Assembly: GCA_037447655.1 (NCBI GenBank)
Contig: JBBHKE010000729.1
Span: forward strand, 1-64,000
Length of the DNA: 64,000 bases
Reading direction: 5' to 3'
Source of the DNA: Zygnema cylindricum
Taxonomy: Eukaryota > Streptophyta > Zygnematophyceae > Zygnematales > Zygnemataceae
Of the stretch, positions 28,816 to 42,000 are shown piece by piece. The position numbers and the translations under genes were made by a program. The stretch's first letter is position 1. Every line of letters begins with the position of its first letter. The notes under the pieces are model-generated. The model did not search any database. It was not told the DNA's origin and saw only the letters and a program-made list of their open reading frames with translations.

Positions 28816-31800
28816 TTAATCTAACTTTTGATTTAACCCACATTTCTCCCTACAAAATACCAATTTAGGAGAAGGCACCGGTTTAGTTACCATGTCTGCA
28901 ACCATCTCCCCATCCGGTCTATATTCCAAACTAATGATTTTATTCTCTACTTTATCTCTAAAAAAACTCAGTCTGATATCCACGTGCTTTGCTTTGAATT
29001 GGTGTTTTGGATTTGCTGCAATTGCAAGTTCAGCTTCATTATCACAAAATATCTTTTGCACTCTATCCTTCATATAACCTAGTTCTTGAACAATGATATC
29101 ATCCACATCAACTCTTTCACAACCAAACAAGAGGCCATATACTCAGCCTCTATAGTGGATTGAGCAATAACCTTATGTTGTTTGTTTCTCCAACAGCAAG
29201 CCCCATTTCCAACATATAACACATTCCTAGAAGTAAACCTCCTCATCGGAGCATCCCCATAACTAGCATCACTCCAAGTGGTGATGTCAGTATTCCCCCC
29301 CCCCAAATGCAACCATTAATCTCTTGTTTCTATCAAGTACCGCATTACCCTTTTGGCCGCTTCCCAATATTTCTTCTTAGGATCGTTCAAGCTCCTACTT
29401 AATATTCCTACAGCTGTTGCTATATAAGACGGGTATAATTCAAAAAATATATCAAACTACCGACAACTTGTCTGTATGGAATATTTTGCATTAACTCTTT
29501 TTCCTCTAGATGTAACTCATCATCTAAGACCACAACTCCCCCCTCTGTACTCCCCTCATTTCCCTTCTTTAAATCCATTGGAGTCGTACAACTATTTGCC
29601 TTATCCATTTGAAAATTATCCAGCATGTTTCCGATTGCCTCTTTTTGAGTTAGTCTAGTTAATTTTTTCCCTCTATCCCTCTCCATCTGAATTCCCAAAA
29701 TATACTTTGCTTCTCCCAAATCCTTCATTTCAAATCTATCTTTTAGATCCTTTTTCAGTTCATTAATCTTCTTCATTGATTTAATTAAAACAAACAAATC
29801 ATCAACATAGATTGCAATGAAAATAATAGATTCCTCATCTTCAAAATGATAGCTGGAATGATTTGAGCTCACTTGGACGTATCCCAAATTCGTCAAAAAC
29901 TCGTCCAGTTTCTTGTTCCATTGACGTGGAGCCACCTTTAGTCTATAAAGAGACTTTATCAACCTGCATATCTTGCTTTCTTCTCCTTTCTCCACAAATC
30001 TTTCTGGCTGTCGCATGAAGATCTCTTCCTCCAATTCTCCGTGTAAGAAAGCATTTTTTTTATCCATTTGATGCACTTCCATGTCTTCCGCTGCCACCAA
30101 ACTAAGTGGAATTCAGACTGAGGAAAATTTAACAACTGGAGCGAAAATCTCCTCATAATCGATCCCTTCCTTCTGTGTGAATCCTTTGGCCAGTAATTTG
30201 GCCTTGTACCGCTCGAAAGTGTTATCCGGGTTGAGTTTCAGCTTAAATACCCACTTGCATCCAATCGCGTTTATGTTTGTGGGACAGTCCACCAACTCCC
30301 ATGTATTTGCTTCAATAATGGAAGCCATTTCATCGTTAATAGTTGTCATCCATCTACTCCGTTCCAGACTATTAATTGCTTCCGAAAAGGTTTGGGGTTT
30401 ACTCAAATATGACAGCTTAGTTTCCTAGTTATTAACTTGTTTTTCTTGAAGTCTCTTGTTGTTTCTCCTCCCTCCGTCAAAATCCGATGTCAGAATTGGG
30501 GGTAATCTCGGATTTCTCCGAATGACTTCATCTTCTCCTCTATCCGTGGAGTTCATCTCCGGTCTTTGGCTCCTATCCATGGAGTTAATTTTCGACCTTT
30601 CCTCGTGTTCTTCCTCAGTTTGAACCAGAAGTTATGGCTCCAAAAGAGAGTCATTCTCGGTCAGTTTTTCCTCTTCATTTAGAAGGTCTGACTGAATCCC
30701 AGTTCGGTTAGAAGAATTTGAATCTAACTCACTTTCAGATTCAATTCTAATTGTGACCGGTTTAGTGTATTTAATGGGATCCATTGACTTTCCTTCATCC
30801 ATAACTACCAAGTGTTTTACTAGGATGATATCTTATTTCCCAAGATCATAATCTTTATATCCCTTTACATTTTTATTGTATCCAAGTAAGTACCCCGACT
30901 TTCCCCTTGCATCTAATTTCCAATTAGATTTTTGTGCATGTAGACTTAAAACTTGACTTTTGATTTTCTTTAAGTATAAGATATCCGGTTTTCTCCCGGT
31001 CCATCTTTCATAGGGTCTTTGACCCTTCACCGCGGAGGTAATGACTCTATTTTTAAGATAATAAACACAATTCATAGCTTTTGCCTAGAAGCGTTTTTTT
31101 TATCTTTTTATCCATTAGCATACTACATGCACTATCACTTAATGTCCGATTTAGTCTCTCGGCTACACCGTTTTGTCCGGGTTTTTTGGGACAATCTTTT
31201 GGTGTTAAACCCCTTCATTTTTCAAATAATCCTCAAACTGATAAGAGGTGTATCCCCTCCTATTATCACTCCTCACTCTCTTTATAGGTGTCTCATAGAG
31301 CTTCTCACTCCATGCTTTCTTATCTTCAAAATAAGTCGTTGCCTTATATTTTTTTTTCAAGATATAAACTCTAGAATACCTAGACTAATGATCTATAATA
31401 GTAACATAAATCTTTTCCCTCGAACCGGCATCACTTTGGCCGGTATCCATATGTCAGTATGAACTAGATCTAGGACTTTTTCACCTTTATAGGCTGTGGT
31501 TTTTGGGAAAGGTGATCTGTGTGCCTTTCCTTGAGCACACATTCATCCAATGTCTCATTATCCCCAAAATGAATTCCATCTACTACTCCCATTTTCTTCA
31601 TTTTTTTTAATCTATCTAGATGCACATGCCCTTATCTTTTATGCCAAATCATGAAGTCACTTACACCGGCATAGTAAACCCCCGCCTTTCCATAACTCAA
31701 ATACAGCCTAAACATTCATTGCCTACCATTTTCAACTGTGAAATATACCTCCTCCAAGTAGCTAGCAATAAATACACCTTTATTAGTATTAGTCTTAAAA

Positions 31801-33217
31801 CCCTTATCATCTAAGACTGGCGTAGAGATAAAAATTTTGTTCAACTTTGTAATGAAAAATAAATTTGAGAAAGTGACTATAGATGTTTTACCTACATCTA
31901 GGACTTTTAGATCCACAGATCCCACTAAGCTAGTGGTCAATATTCTCCCATCCCCATACTCTATCTCTACCATAGGGATCTTTCTCATTTTGGTAAACAT
32001 ATACTTCTCTTTGCACATATGCATACTGACACCAGAGTCAATAATCGAACCTTCCTTGGGTTTTTCTTTCTCTCTGCCGAATGCACACTTTTGTCTTCTT
32101 GGAATCTTCGGCTCAGTTTTCACCTACGACTCTTTGTTAAGGAGAAATTCGCCATCATCGTCATCAAAATCCCCTCCAGTTACTTGTGTTGCCACAAGTG
32201 CCTTCTTCTTTCCTCCGGCCGATCCACCAATTTTCCACTCTTTAAGCCTCAACTCCGTCAATCTAGTACACGCGGCCATGTGACGCCCCGACTTCTTACA
32301 AAAATGACAAAGCCCGTTTGTGGGCCTAAATCCAGAGTCATCTGATTAATTTTCTCTCCCTCCTCCTCTAAAGTTTCCATAAGGTTTATTTGAATCCTCA
32401 TTCCTCCAATTAGTTCCAACGGCTAAGGCTTGGCCACTCTTTCCTCCTCTCTAGATCTCATTGGTATTTTCTCGGACCAAGATAATTCCAACCACGGAAT
32501 TCCTAATCCATTGATGATCCGGCAAATCTTGAACCCCGTTAACTATCTTCTCATACTCATCCAATAGTTTCATTAGCAAAGTGTTCAACTTTACTTTCTC
32601 GGTCTCCCATTTTCCAGCAGTCTCCAACTCCATAAACAATCCGGACAAGTCATTAATAAAGTCAAGCATCCTTCCTCCTTTGTAAACATATGTGTGCACC
32701 TTCTGATCTGCTAGCTTTCGCAGCTGAATCGTACCACCCTTGTAAATATTTACAAGAGTTTCCCACAACTCGGCCGCCTTATCCACATTTTGGTGAGGCG
32801 TAGCAACTACTTGAGTGAGACGCCAGAGATTAAAATGAGTTGCCCTTGTGTTGTTGAAGTCCCAGATTTCATTGTCATTTGCCTGTGTTTTACGAACAAC
32901 GACTGCCGGTACTGATCCAGTAGCTATCGGTGTGAGTTTCTTCTTCCCTTTCTCCTTTTTTTTTTCTAACATGATACTTTTTCCATCAATATCTCCCTCC
33001 TCTTCCTCCACAGATCCTACGAGAATAATGATCCACCAAACCCAAGTGAAACTCCCAACTTTACAGATGGCCCTCGCACACGACCACACACAATGCCCCA
33101 TAGCCGTTTCTCAAAAATTGCGCCCCTCATCATAGTTTCACAATATATGAACCCTGCTCCTTTGAAAATGGGCACCCTAGAGGGTGGGCCCATAACATGT
33201 AATTCTTTGACTTCCAT
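28816..33217 (-). pseudogene. Element B gag-pol (copia order), degenerate
   Basis: Read right to left. Gag begins with MEVKELHVMGPPSR (33217), frameshifts near 33050 and continues through a UBN2-like region (to 32454). Protease follows with IIDSGVSMHM and an RQKCAF lead-in (about 32100). Integrase is badly broken (32000-31000), with the C-terminal KGQRPYERWTGR part at 30833-31075. Reverse transcriptase has ANTWELVDCP and YVDD (29420-30406), and RNase H has TTWSDASYG and EAEYMASC (28816-29312). The gaps between these pieces carry stops and frameshifts. Same family group as E and F, and clearly non-functional. Confidence 0.9.
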
Positions 33218-34826
33218 TGGCCCATAGAATATCCAGCTTGTATGAAGCCTCTAGGATATTATTTGCCCTTTTGACTTTCCCACTGAATAAGTGGCACCAA
33301 AGCATACAAGTATTCCGACCCCCTTCATCTCTATGAAGATGTGACTTCTTTGAGCTGAACGCAAAAAGAATCACTGAATTTTCTCCCCTAAGCAGTAAGT
33401 TATGGGTGGCCAAAGATGGCCTATATATACAAAAGGTCACCTAGAGAGAGGCACCTTAAATACTCTAAGTCCCTAAAACTCTACTCACATCTACATAATA
33501 CTAAACCCTAGAGCAATGGGAGGACAATACAGTACTAAAAGGTACACTGGCTGGTGTACTTTTTGTAGGACCATTGTACGACATAGCCTTTTGGTTGACG
33601 CTTGTCAGCTTGGGAGCCATGGTTCCTCCTCCCGTATTCTCCGATGGCCAATGATATGACGCCACGTAGCATTGCGCGACATTGTCCTGGAAAGCGCCAA
33701 AAGTTTATTGTGGTTTGGCGGCGTGAATGTCGAACGTCTGATCGCGCTAATTTGTGGGGTCCGATTCTCGTGTGTTAATTTCGTACATTTATATGTACAA
33801 CATCGTTCGTTCATGCCGTTAAATAAATTAGCCAATGTAAAGTTGTTTAAATACCTTTCGCGCCCCGTATGTGTATCGTTGCTTCTATGACTTGGTGGAT
33901 AAGGCATAATGTTATTATGTATGGCAGTTACCTGGTAGGACCTAACATCAAATGCAAGACCTACCCCCTAACTTTTGCTAAGGAGTGATCCTCCTTCTCA
34001 GTTGGTCTGTCTCTCTGTGTGCCTAAGGGATAGGCTCCATTAGGGGAAAAATGTTGTTGTTTACTGAAAGCCATAGTGTTTGATACAGTACCGTACCAAA
34101 AAATAAATGTTAGAAAAACAAGCCTACTGAATGAGGCATTTGATTATCTCGGTTTATGGGCGTAAACGTGGACTGTATGATGCATAATCGGATACAACAT
34201 CGTTTAACACTTTCAGTTCGCAACAAGTGACCTGAAGTAGATCAATTCTAAGCGCTTGAACGTATAACATCGTGCCTCGTGGAAAAGTGAACAAATATCC
34301 AGGACGACCGCGCGACCAGGTGGGTACACGTCGCATATGACCTGTGCCTTCCGCTAGGGAGGATGCGAGGCCACCAGAAGCAAGAAGAAAATATTTAACG
34401 GAGGATATGGTTTCACGCTTCAATTGCCTTCCCTGAACCATTTTGACATTTTCGTACGCTTTTACAAATCTTAAGTTTCGTCCGCCCGTACAAATTTTAT
34501 TATATACGTCGTATGAGTCACTTATTACCTTCGCTAATACAAATATGTGGTCACAATTTGTTGTCAGACATTCTTTGAAGATTACTATAATCGTATTCCT
34601 ATATTACGGGGACCAATCAAAGTGTTCCACGAAAATAAAATATCGGGACACAATGAAACGATGACTTCATTAAACGAATTTTTGACGTTTACTGAGATCG
34701 CCTAATGGAACAACGCTATAAAGAAGCAATGGCTGCTTGTGAGTCCTCAGTGACTAGAACAAGTATAAAGGCTCACTAACATCACAGAGTAACAAAAGAT
34801 AGACATAAAAAATACCTTTATCAACA
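33198..34826 (-). repeat. Element B 5' LTR with internal insert
   Basis: Starts next to the primer site (VMGPP codons, 33184-33197). It carries TATATATAC near 33423, the GTAC palindrome near 33530-33570 and a tRNA-like TTGGTGGATAAGGC word near 33890. Aligned with 28104-28802, it is interrupted at about 34029 and resumes at about 34728, ending TCAACA at 34826. Confidence 0.82.
34029..34727. mobile_element. Insert of about 700 bp in the B LTR (possible non-autonomous DNA element)
   Basis: Absent from the other B LTR, so it is an insertion. Near its ends CCATTAGG (about 34038) and CCTAATGG (about 34703) form a short inverted repeat, but a target duplication is not clear and no coding region is seen. 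The class is unknown. Confidence 0.45.
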
Positions 34827-34831
34827 AAATG

Positions 34832-36743
34832 TGATATTTTTTGTCTTGGATCATGATGTGCCGACTGATAACAAAAAAAACATGAAAATAAAAACAACTT
34901 TGATTGCCCGAAAGATGTTAAACTTTGTGTAGTGGAGGTGAAGCCCGCCAATTTGTCGCATATGTCGAAATCCAATGTTATAACAAATAATGATAGTAAA
35001 TATAAAAGATAAATATGTGGTTCATTCGAAAATGCGAAGGTCTATGCGCCAAAAAATATTACCATTATTTACACGGAACGGGTTGTCAAGCTAAAGTTGT
35101 CATATATAATGAACAACAATTTAGCAATTCTTTTATATGAAATTGACGAATGAAGCGTAATCAACCAATAATTTGTCGAACGATTACAAAATTTCTTACT
35201 CCAAATTAAGTGCAAAAAAAGTTTTTACTCCAAATTGTATGCAACAAGGTAACCATATAACCTTTAGTAGTTGCGTTTTTTAAGCGTGTTTATTTTTTTT
35301 TCACTTTAGATCTATTCGAGGTGTTCCATTTTTTTTTTTTTAATAAACAATACGATTTGAACAAAAAATCATTGTTTTATACCAAAAATTGTTGAACATG
35401 TTCCACATGATCTCGAGCTTGCTACTAACAAATACAAATATCATATAAAAAGACAAGTAGAAATTGCCACATTAACAAGTTAAAATAAACTCGAAGTACT
35501 TGCCAAATTGAAAAATTAAACCTTGAATTGAAAATGATAATTTAATGTTATAAATGTTAAGCTTATAACGTAATATTATCAATAATAAAAGTTTGAGGAC
35601 AACCTTTACACATATTAGATGACATGAAACATGTTTCACTTTAGATATGGACCAAACTTATATAACGCATACTAAATATTCACCAAAACAAATACAATAA
35701 GTGCCTTGAACGATACAAATTATATACCTTGTTGTTCATTTTATTGAAGGAATATCGTCGTAAAGTTTACACTTTTTTTATCAAGTCAATCTGAAATTTT
35801 GAGTACTTAGAAGATGTAGTATAATAGTGTTGGTATAATCAATGTCGAAACATTTTGAATTTGAAAGACTTCGGCTCAAGTTTCCAATAGCCGCAACAAT
35901 GTCAAACCTACAATTGCAACAATGTCAAATCTATTACGATTCACATAATATATGATAATTTTGAAAAACCGGACATAAATAACATTTACCACCTGTTTGT
36001 GTAATGGCCAAAATCTCTTTTCTATGAGTTTGTCGCGTTTCCATGAGTTTCTCCTTTTAGTTTCTGTTTGTGGTTGGTGCTACATCTATTAACATCATTA
36101 GTTCTAAATTTTGATAATATGTTATTTATGATTGGAAATGAAGTTTGACGGGTGTAAGACATTCAAATAATTGTTTGTGACGGTCCAGAATATAATCGAA
36201 AACCAATTAAGTCTAACAATGGTGGAGATTTTTTTTTTTTTAAGGGTATTGTAATCAATGGAGAGTATGTCAACAATTTTAAACCTCTTATTCTCCGAGG
36301 CGTGATAGAGTTGCCGAGCTTAAAAACCAACTCTAGAAGACATAGTTTGGGCTATAAACCATATCACCAACGATAATGTTTGCTTGTGGCACATGCAATT
36401 CTTACAATGAACTTCATTTATAATTGGAGACTCTCTTTGATCTTCGGGGAAAAAACTCTCAAAGGCTTGTGAAGTTGACGAGTGCCAACTTTGAAAGGGA
36501 AGAAATAAAATGCCCATAGTTTTTATCTTTAAAGATTTATTGGTGTTAATGGGAAATTATATTACATCATATTGTTTGAGTGCAAGTAGACGTTGTAAAC
36601 TGTAATATAATTATTTGTTGCTGACAATACATATTTTATAGTTTTTTACCAGAAAAGAGTCGCTACCGAATTATTGTTTTCAACTAGGTAGGTGGGCACT
36701 AGTAAAGAGATTAGAAGTAAGTTGCGAAAAAGACAATTGACGC
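34832..36743. other. AT-rich spacer, no gene recognised
   Basis: Nearly 2 kb of AT-rich sequence without recognisable proteins, tRNA genes or repeats. The open frame at 36320-36517 (minus) has no identifiable domain. Confidence 0.45.
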
Positions 36744-36745
36744 TA

Positions 36746-36888
36746 CACCGTGAATCGTTATTAGCCTTATGTACGCTATATCGGCACCCCAAACTTTTGA
36801 CATTGATACCTTAAATATAATAAATTACACTATTTAAGGACGTGGACCATAATCTGCCACGTCTCCTGGCACTAAATTAGAATTAATG
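36746..36888. mobile_element. Terminus of a third pogo-like element copy
   Basis: CACCGTGAATCGTTATTAG follows a TA dinucleotide (36744-36745), and the next 40 bases resemble the inverted right end at 11690-11737. The element runs into the assembly gap, so its other end is unknown. Confidence 0.6.
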
Positions 36889-36898
36889 NNNNNNNNNN
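36889..36898. other. Assembly gap (10 N)
   Basis: Ten undetermined bases joining unrelated repeats. Order and distance across it are uncertain. Confidence 0.99.
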
Positions 36899-37264
36899 CT
36901 ATTCAATACTCGGCCGTTTTTACGGTTAAATATGTTTCGAGAGAATCTCTCTTGGTTCGTACTTTAGTAGATAGGGGTTGTGAGAGGGATTTAGGACTTA
37001 GGAAATATTTGGTAGACAGACACCTCTCTCTAAGAGAGCTTTGTATAAATTGGCATTTTTGCCGGCTCATAACTTATCGTCTGGTTGGCCGTTTTCAGTG
37101 ATTCTTTTTGCTACGGACTCAGGGGAGTTCAGGCTACACAGGGTTGCAGTCAAATTCTCAGTTTGCCTTCTTGGTCAGAAGTGGTCGTGGTTTAAAGTGG
37201 GTTAGTTAAATACTATCTAGAGGCTTCCTGTATTCTGTAGTCCAATGGAGGACACAGAATTGCA
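36899..37264 (+). repeat. Copia LTR fragment (3' part, plus orientation)
   Basis: Carries the LTR signatures TATAAATTGGC (near 37044), TTTTCAGTGATTCTTTTTGC and the terminal ATGGAGGACACAGAATTGCA, including the in-LTR gag start codon as in element F. Confidence 0.75.
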
Positions 37265-37672
37265 TAACAGTCCGTACTATTTGTTTCGTTCGATACTTAA
37301 AAGTACAATTGTTTCTATGCCATTTAAACCGTAATCCACCTAAACAGAAAACCGTAGTAAATACTATTTAAATCTCTACCAAACCCGTTACGTGCTAGCA
37401 TAAATCTCAGACTAAACGGATAAGGCCAACGGCTATTGGTTTGGACGGTAGGTACCAGGATCAATTCCTATTTCCGTCAAATACTTTTTTGGTAAGTCTT
37501 ACCAAATCTACACCCTTTCTCCATAGAGAGCCTAGGCAGCCATGGAATTGCTCCCTGCCAGCCTTCAGTGACTACAACAAATGTGGGAGCTTCGAGAAGG
37601 GAGTTAGAGGCAGACTGCCTCTTCTTTTTTTCCTATACTAAAACAGACCTAGAAAATACTCAAATATCAACA
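37265..37672 (-). repeat. Copia LTR fragment (5' part, minus orientation)
   Basis: Inverted U3 piece ending TCAAATATCAACA (the complement of TGTTGATATTTGA). It contains the T-arm complement (GGTACCAGGATCAATTCC near 37450) and hairpin 1 (about 37552-37608). Confidence 0.75.
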
Positions 37673-38351
37673 ACTTTCTGTACGGCCATCGTACAACATG
37701 GCCAAAATGTCGACACGTGTCAAATCGCGATTTGTTCCCGTAATGTCCAGAGTTGCCTCAATCCTATATTATCGCGCCACGTGTCACTCGATGTGGCGAT
37801 GATCGCAAACCGCCGTGATTCTCTTCCGCGATCTCGGCATCCTTCCCCGCCGTCCGATCAAAACTACATTTCAATCGTAGCCGTCATAAATACTTGCGTG
37901 GTATTTGTTTCGCTATCAAAACAAAATGCGCGGTATCTGTTTCTTCTGCGTACCGTACTCCGTACTCTATATAAATGAATTTATCCATCCTGAATGAAGT
38001 TTCAGTTGAATGAATTAGTCTACGTGTAAATCTTTATATAATTGTTAAACCCTATATCATTTAACACTAGTCTTAAACTAAATGGTTAAGGCTAACGGCT
38101 AGCTAGGCAGATGGCAGGTACTCGGATCAAAATCTTGGGTCCGTCGAAATCTTTTAGGTAACTCTATCAAGATTTGGATTCCTGTCCTCTTTGTATGGCC
38201 TAGGCAGCCATGGATCTAACCCTTCCTCAAGTCCTCAATGACTGCGACAAGTGTGGGGATTTGAGTGAAGAGTTAGAGGCAGGCTGTCAGTGTCTCTTCT
38301 TTGCTTTTTAATTTACAATCTCTAGACCTAGAAAATACTTGAATTTCAACA
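37673..38351 (-). repeat. Copia LTR fragment (minus orientation)
   Basis: Second inverted LTR piece ending GAATTTCAACA at 38351. It contains CACGTG near 37781, GTAC clusters near 37950, the tRNA-like region near 38080-38150 and hairpin 1 at about 38211-38272. Abutting fragments of one family suggest nested insertion with truncation. Confidence 0.75.
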
Positions 38352-39093
38352 GTTTGTTATTTGTTTGTGTTGTTGTTTTGAATTGTGTTATGTTTCATAT
38401 TATGAAGTGTGTAATTCTTAGTAGTACGCTTTTCGGTTGAAAATGAACCGAAAAGGTTAATTGCACATAGAATGCATGATTGTACGGAAATGAAATTTGG
38501 GTTTAATAATAGAAAGAGAGTTTCATGTTTTCAAGTTGTTCATTGAATCGTGTTATGGTTGATAGTGTATCATGTGTTAACGTGAGTATGCCTATTTGAA
38601 TTAAACATAAATCGACAAGCACATAAAACACATATTGCTTTTACTCTTCGGAAATACGTATAGGAGTGGCATTTGGGCCCAATAGATGCTTGAACCTACA
38701 CCTGAAGAAACACGACATCGTTCATGTGAGCTAAAAAAATCACTCTATGGTTATTGTTCCATGTAAATAGTATAGGTATTGTTAAATAACTTTATGAAAT
38801 GAAATTATTGGTTGTTTTGTTAAGTCTTGCGATATGTTGGTAGGATAGAAATCTTAAAACAAAAATATTCCAAAAAATGATGAAAATGTGTATGTGGGAC
38901 ACATGCATGCCAATTGACTCTTCCAATTGAAAAGTTGTTATTATGGGTTTGACTTGGAAAAATCTAATGAAAGTGAGTAAAGACAAATAAAAACGTAATT
39001 GTTTATTTTTTAGAGATATATAATCGTTATACATTTTGTTCATGTGGCAAATAAAAGCTTGGTAACAAATAATATGCGACATGCCAACGGGAA
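38352..39093. other. Spacer with a weak two-copy repeat
   Basis: Two diverged copies of about 135 bp (from about 38375 and 38535; both contain GAAT-GTGTTATG and CGGAAAT words). No gene. It may be the 5' non-coding part of the Helitron that follows. Confidence 0.4.
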
Positions 39094-42000
39094 TTGAAAA
39101 CACGTACTGACCATATTTTATGCGTCGACGCAGGGTCTAATCCACCACATGGACTACTAACCACTAAATACACTCCTACTACGACCAAAAATACAACAAA
39201 GCAATGCGAAGAACAATTAAGCGAAGGACGTGAAAGAACGAAAGTTACACGTGGAGCAGAACAAGGACGAGATTATGGTGTACCAACACAATCACAACGC
39301 AACAACACACAACGAGCAGCTACCAAGTGCGCGCAAGAAACCTCTGAACAACGACAACAACGCCAGTTTATAGATCGTGAAAGAAAACAAGAAAAATGTA
39401 CGTTTGTGTGGTTAATATAACCACGTTGTGATTGTTGTTCCCATATTGACTATAGTCAGACTTTCAACACATAAAGCAATGTGATCGTGAATATGCGCAT
39501 TTGAATGTTTAAATGAAAAAGCTCTCATGAAAATATAAAATCGGTACTTCCCCATCTTTAAAAAAACATTATTAATTTTAAACGTATATAAATTATAGTT
39601 GTATTTTTGCTTTAACAGTGAAATAACGGTAAAATAAAACGTATTAAAAAAAAGTGGAAAGAGAAATTCGGGTAGATCCAAAGTAGTATACATAATAACC
39701 ACATTGGACATGTGGATGCAGTAAAAACCCACATCGACAAAAGAAACAGGTGATCAACGCATTGAACGGTTACGTCAAGAACGTGTAAAGAAACGAGCAC
39801 AAGAGACCCCTGAAAAACGTGAGTGTTGAATTTGAAAGCTTTAGTTATCAGTAGATGAGGCTGTAAAAGGGATGATAAGGGAAAAGTAGCGCAATATGGC
39901 AGCATAATATTGCACGCTGGATTTCATATTCAAATTGGGCTGCGATGTCAAAGTAGCGCAGTATGGCAGTATACCAGTACACGCTGCATTTCATATTCAT
40001 ACTTGGTTGCGGTGTCGAACTAGCGCAGCATAGCAACATACGAATACACGCTGCATATTTTTCGGGTGCACCGAACTAAATTTTAGGGGGAGTGTTGTTT
40101 TGAAAAGTCAGTTTCGTGCAAACGTGACAATTTGTGATTAATTGCTAATTACATTTAATATGGAGGTTTGAATTGATTCCTGGGTTGGGGGAGCAAACGT
40201 ACGGATATACCTAAATTGAATGAAGGGACTCATTGAGTGGTTGAACAAGCATTCAGAAATGGACGGCGGATTGCGAAGCAATCCGATGTAGAATAATCAA
40301 AATGTTGAAATAGGCGCCGCCGGTACGGCCCAGCTGCGACGTAGATAGGACAACGCAGTTGCGGTTACTTTGGATAAATATGCGCCACCTGTACGGAGCA
40401 GTTGCGGCGCAGATAAGACAACGCAGCTGCGGATAATATAAGTAGTATAGATTCTGAGTAATGATGATTGTACGGTAATAGTTGCTTAGTGGTAGCTGAG
40501 TGGTAGCTTGTTTTGTTTGAAGTACGAAGGTTGCAAAGATGTCGGTGTAAATATTCTCTTCAACAGAGGTTTGTCTTTTTGCTAATTAGTTTATTAGTGT
40601 AAATTTGCTCTGTCTGACATACCTCGAATTATTCAGGTATATTCACAATAGTTTAGGTAGATGGTAGATACTGTACAGCTGGTATGGCTCCGTACATTCA
40701 GTAGTGAACACTCTGAGTATAACTTGTAGGACTTAGAATATTTTTAGTATCACAGTCAAGTTTATCAAAGCAATGGCAGACTGTTTTCTGCATCTTTGAC
40801 CTGTTGATGTGATCACTCTGTTTGGTTTTTTCATGTGAAACTTTGTGAAATTATTCTATGATATATAATATATATGTGTGTGCGATTTCATTCTATTATG
40901 TTATTTCTGTAAAATTCTGTGAGAGGTCTAAATGGTTAGTTTGTGAAGCTGTCAACTGTTTTTGTGAAACTCTGGAGCTTATATCTTCTAGATTCCTTAG
41001 TGGATTTGGTTGTTACTTTGCGATCTTACAGTGTCTATAGTATACTGCCTTTTGGTGTAGTTTGAGGGGATTTTATTTATTGTGGAGTAATCTGTGTTGT
41101 TTGAAACACAGTTGTTTAAGCGGTAGTCTTTGGTGCTTCCGAGTGTAGTCTATGGCTGAAATAGGCTACGGACAACAATGAGGAGCTACTACAAAAAGAT
41201 CGTGAAAGAAAACGAGCAAAATGCGCGCTAAAGGATAATACTGGAAGTGAGGTGGCAAGGAAAAACCTTCAAGACGTAGAGGCGCAACATACGGTGAACT
41301 TAAGGTTAAAAGAGGATGATGTATGGACCGCAGATATACATACTATTCATGTTGAAGAACAATTTGCTCAAAATCATGACGAGGATAAAATATCACAAAC
41401 TGTTGGACCAGAAGCTAATGCTATTCAATTCAACACTGAATGTACTCACAAATCCTTCGGCGAACCTAAATTTAGACAACACAATGTACAACAACAAAAT
41501 TCGACAAAAGAACAACGTGACATTCGAAGACGCACAAAAGGTGACCTTCAACGTCAGCGTATCACACGACGACGTGCACGAGTGCTAAAAATTGCTTTAG
41601 GACTTCATGAAAATTACACCTGTCCAAAAAGACATAGACTTCCACCTATGGAAATTACATGCACACATTACAACGCACAAAAATGGGCAAGAGAGACCGT
41701 TGGAGTTTGTTGTGTTCTTGGCAAAGTACAACTTGCTTTATATGAAACGCCTCCTTCGGAGCTTTTAACTTTGTATAGCAATGCTTTTTTTTTGAATAAA
41801 ATTCGTTCGTACAACATGGTGTTTTCGTTTACATCACTTGGTGCATCCACAACACCCCGTCTCAACGACCAATCGATTGGAGCAAGTAACGGCCCTTTCA
41901 ATTTCCGCATTCAAGAAAACATATGTCATCGAATAGGTCAACTGTTGCCCCAAGAAAATCAAGTTGTGTTTGCACAAGTCTACCTATTTGACGCATCAAT

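Larger units (their letters stand above)
14431..34826 (-). mobile_element. Copia-type LTR retrotransposon B (minus), host of nested insertions
   Basis: Minus-strand Ty1/copia element. Its 3' LTR is 14431-14687 plus 28104-28802, split by element C. The interior is 28803-33197 and the 5' LTR is 33198-34826, itself enlarged by an unrelated insert of about 700 bp. Both LTRs end, in element sense, in ATTACA. Flanking 5-mers are AAAGG (14426-14430) and AAATG (34827-34831), a target duplication with one change. The coding region is heavily decayed, making B the oldest of the three nested elements. Confidence 0.85.
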
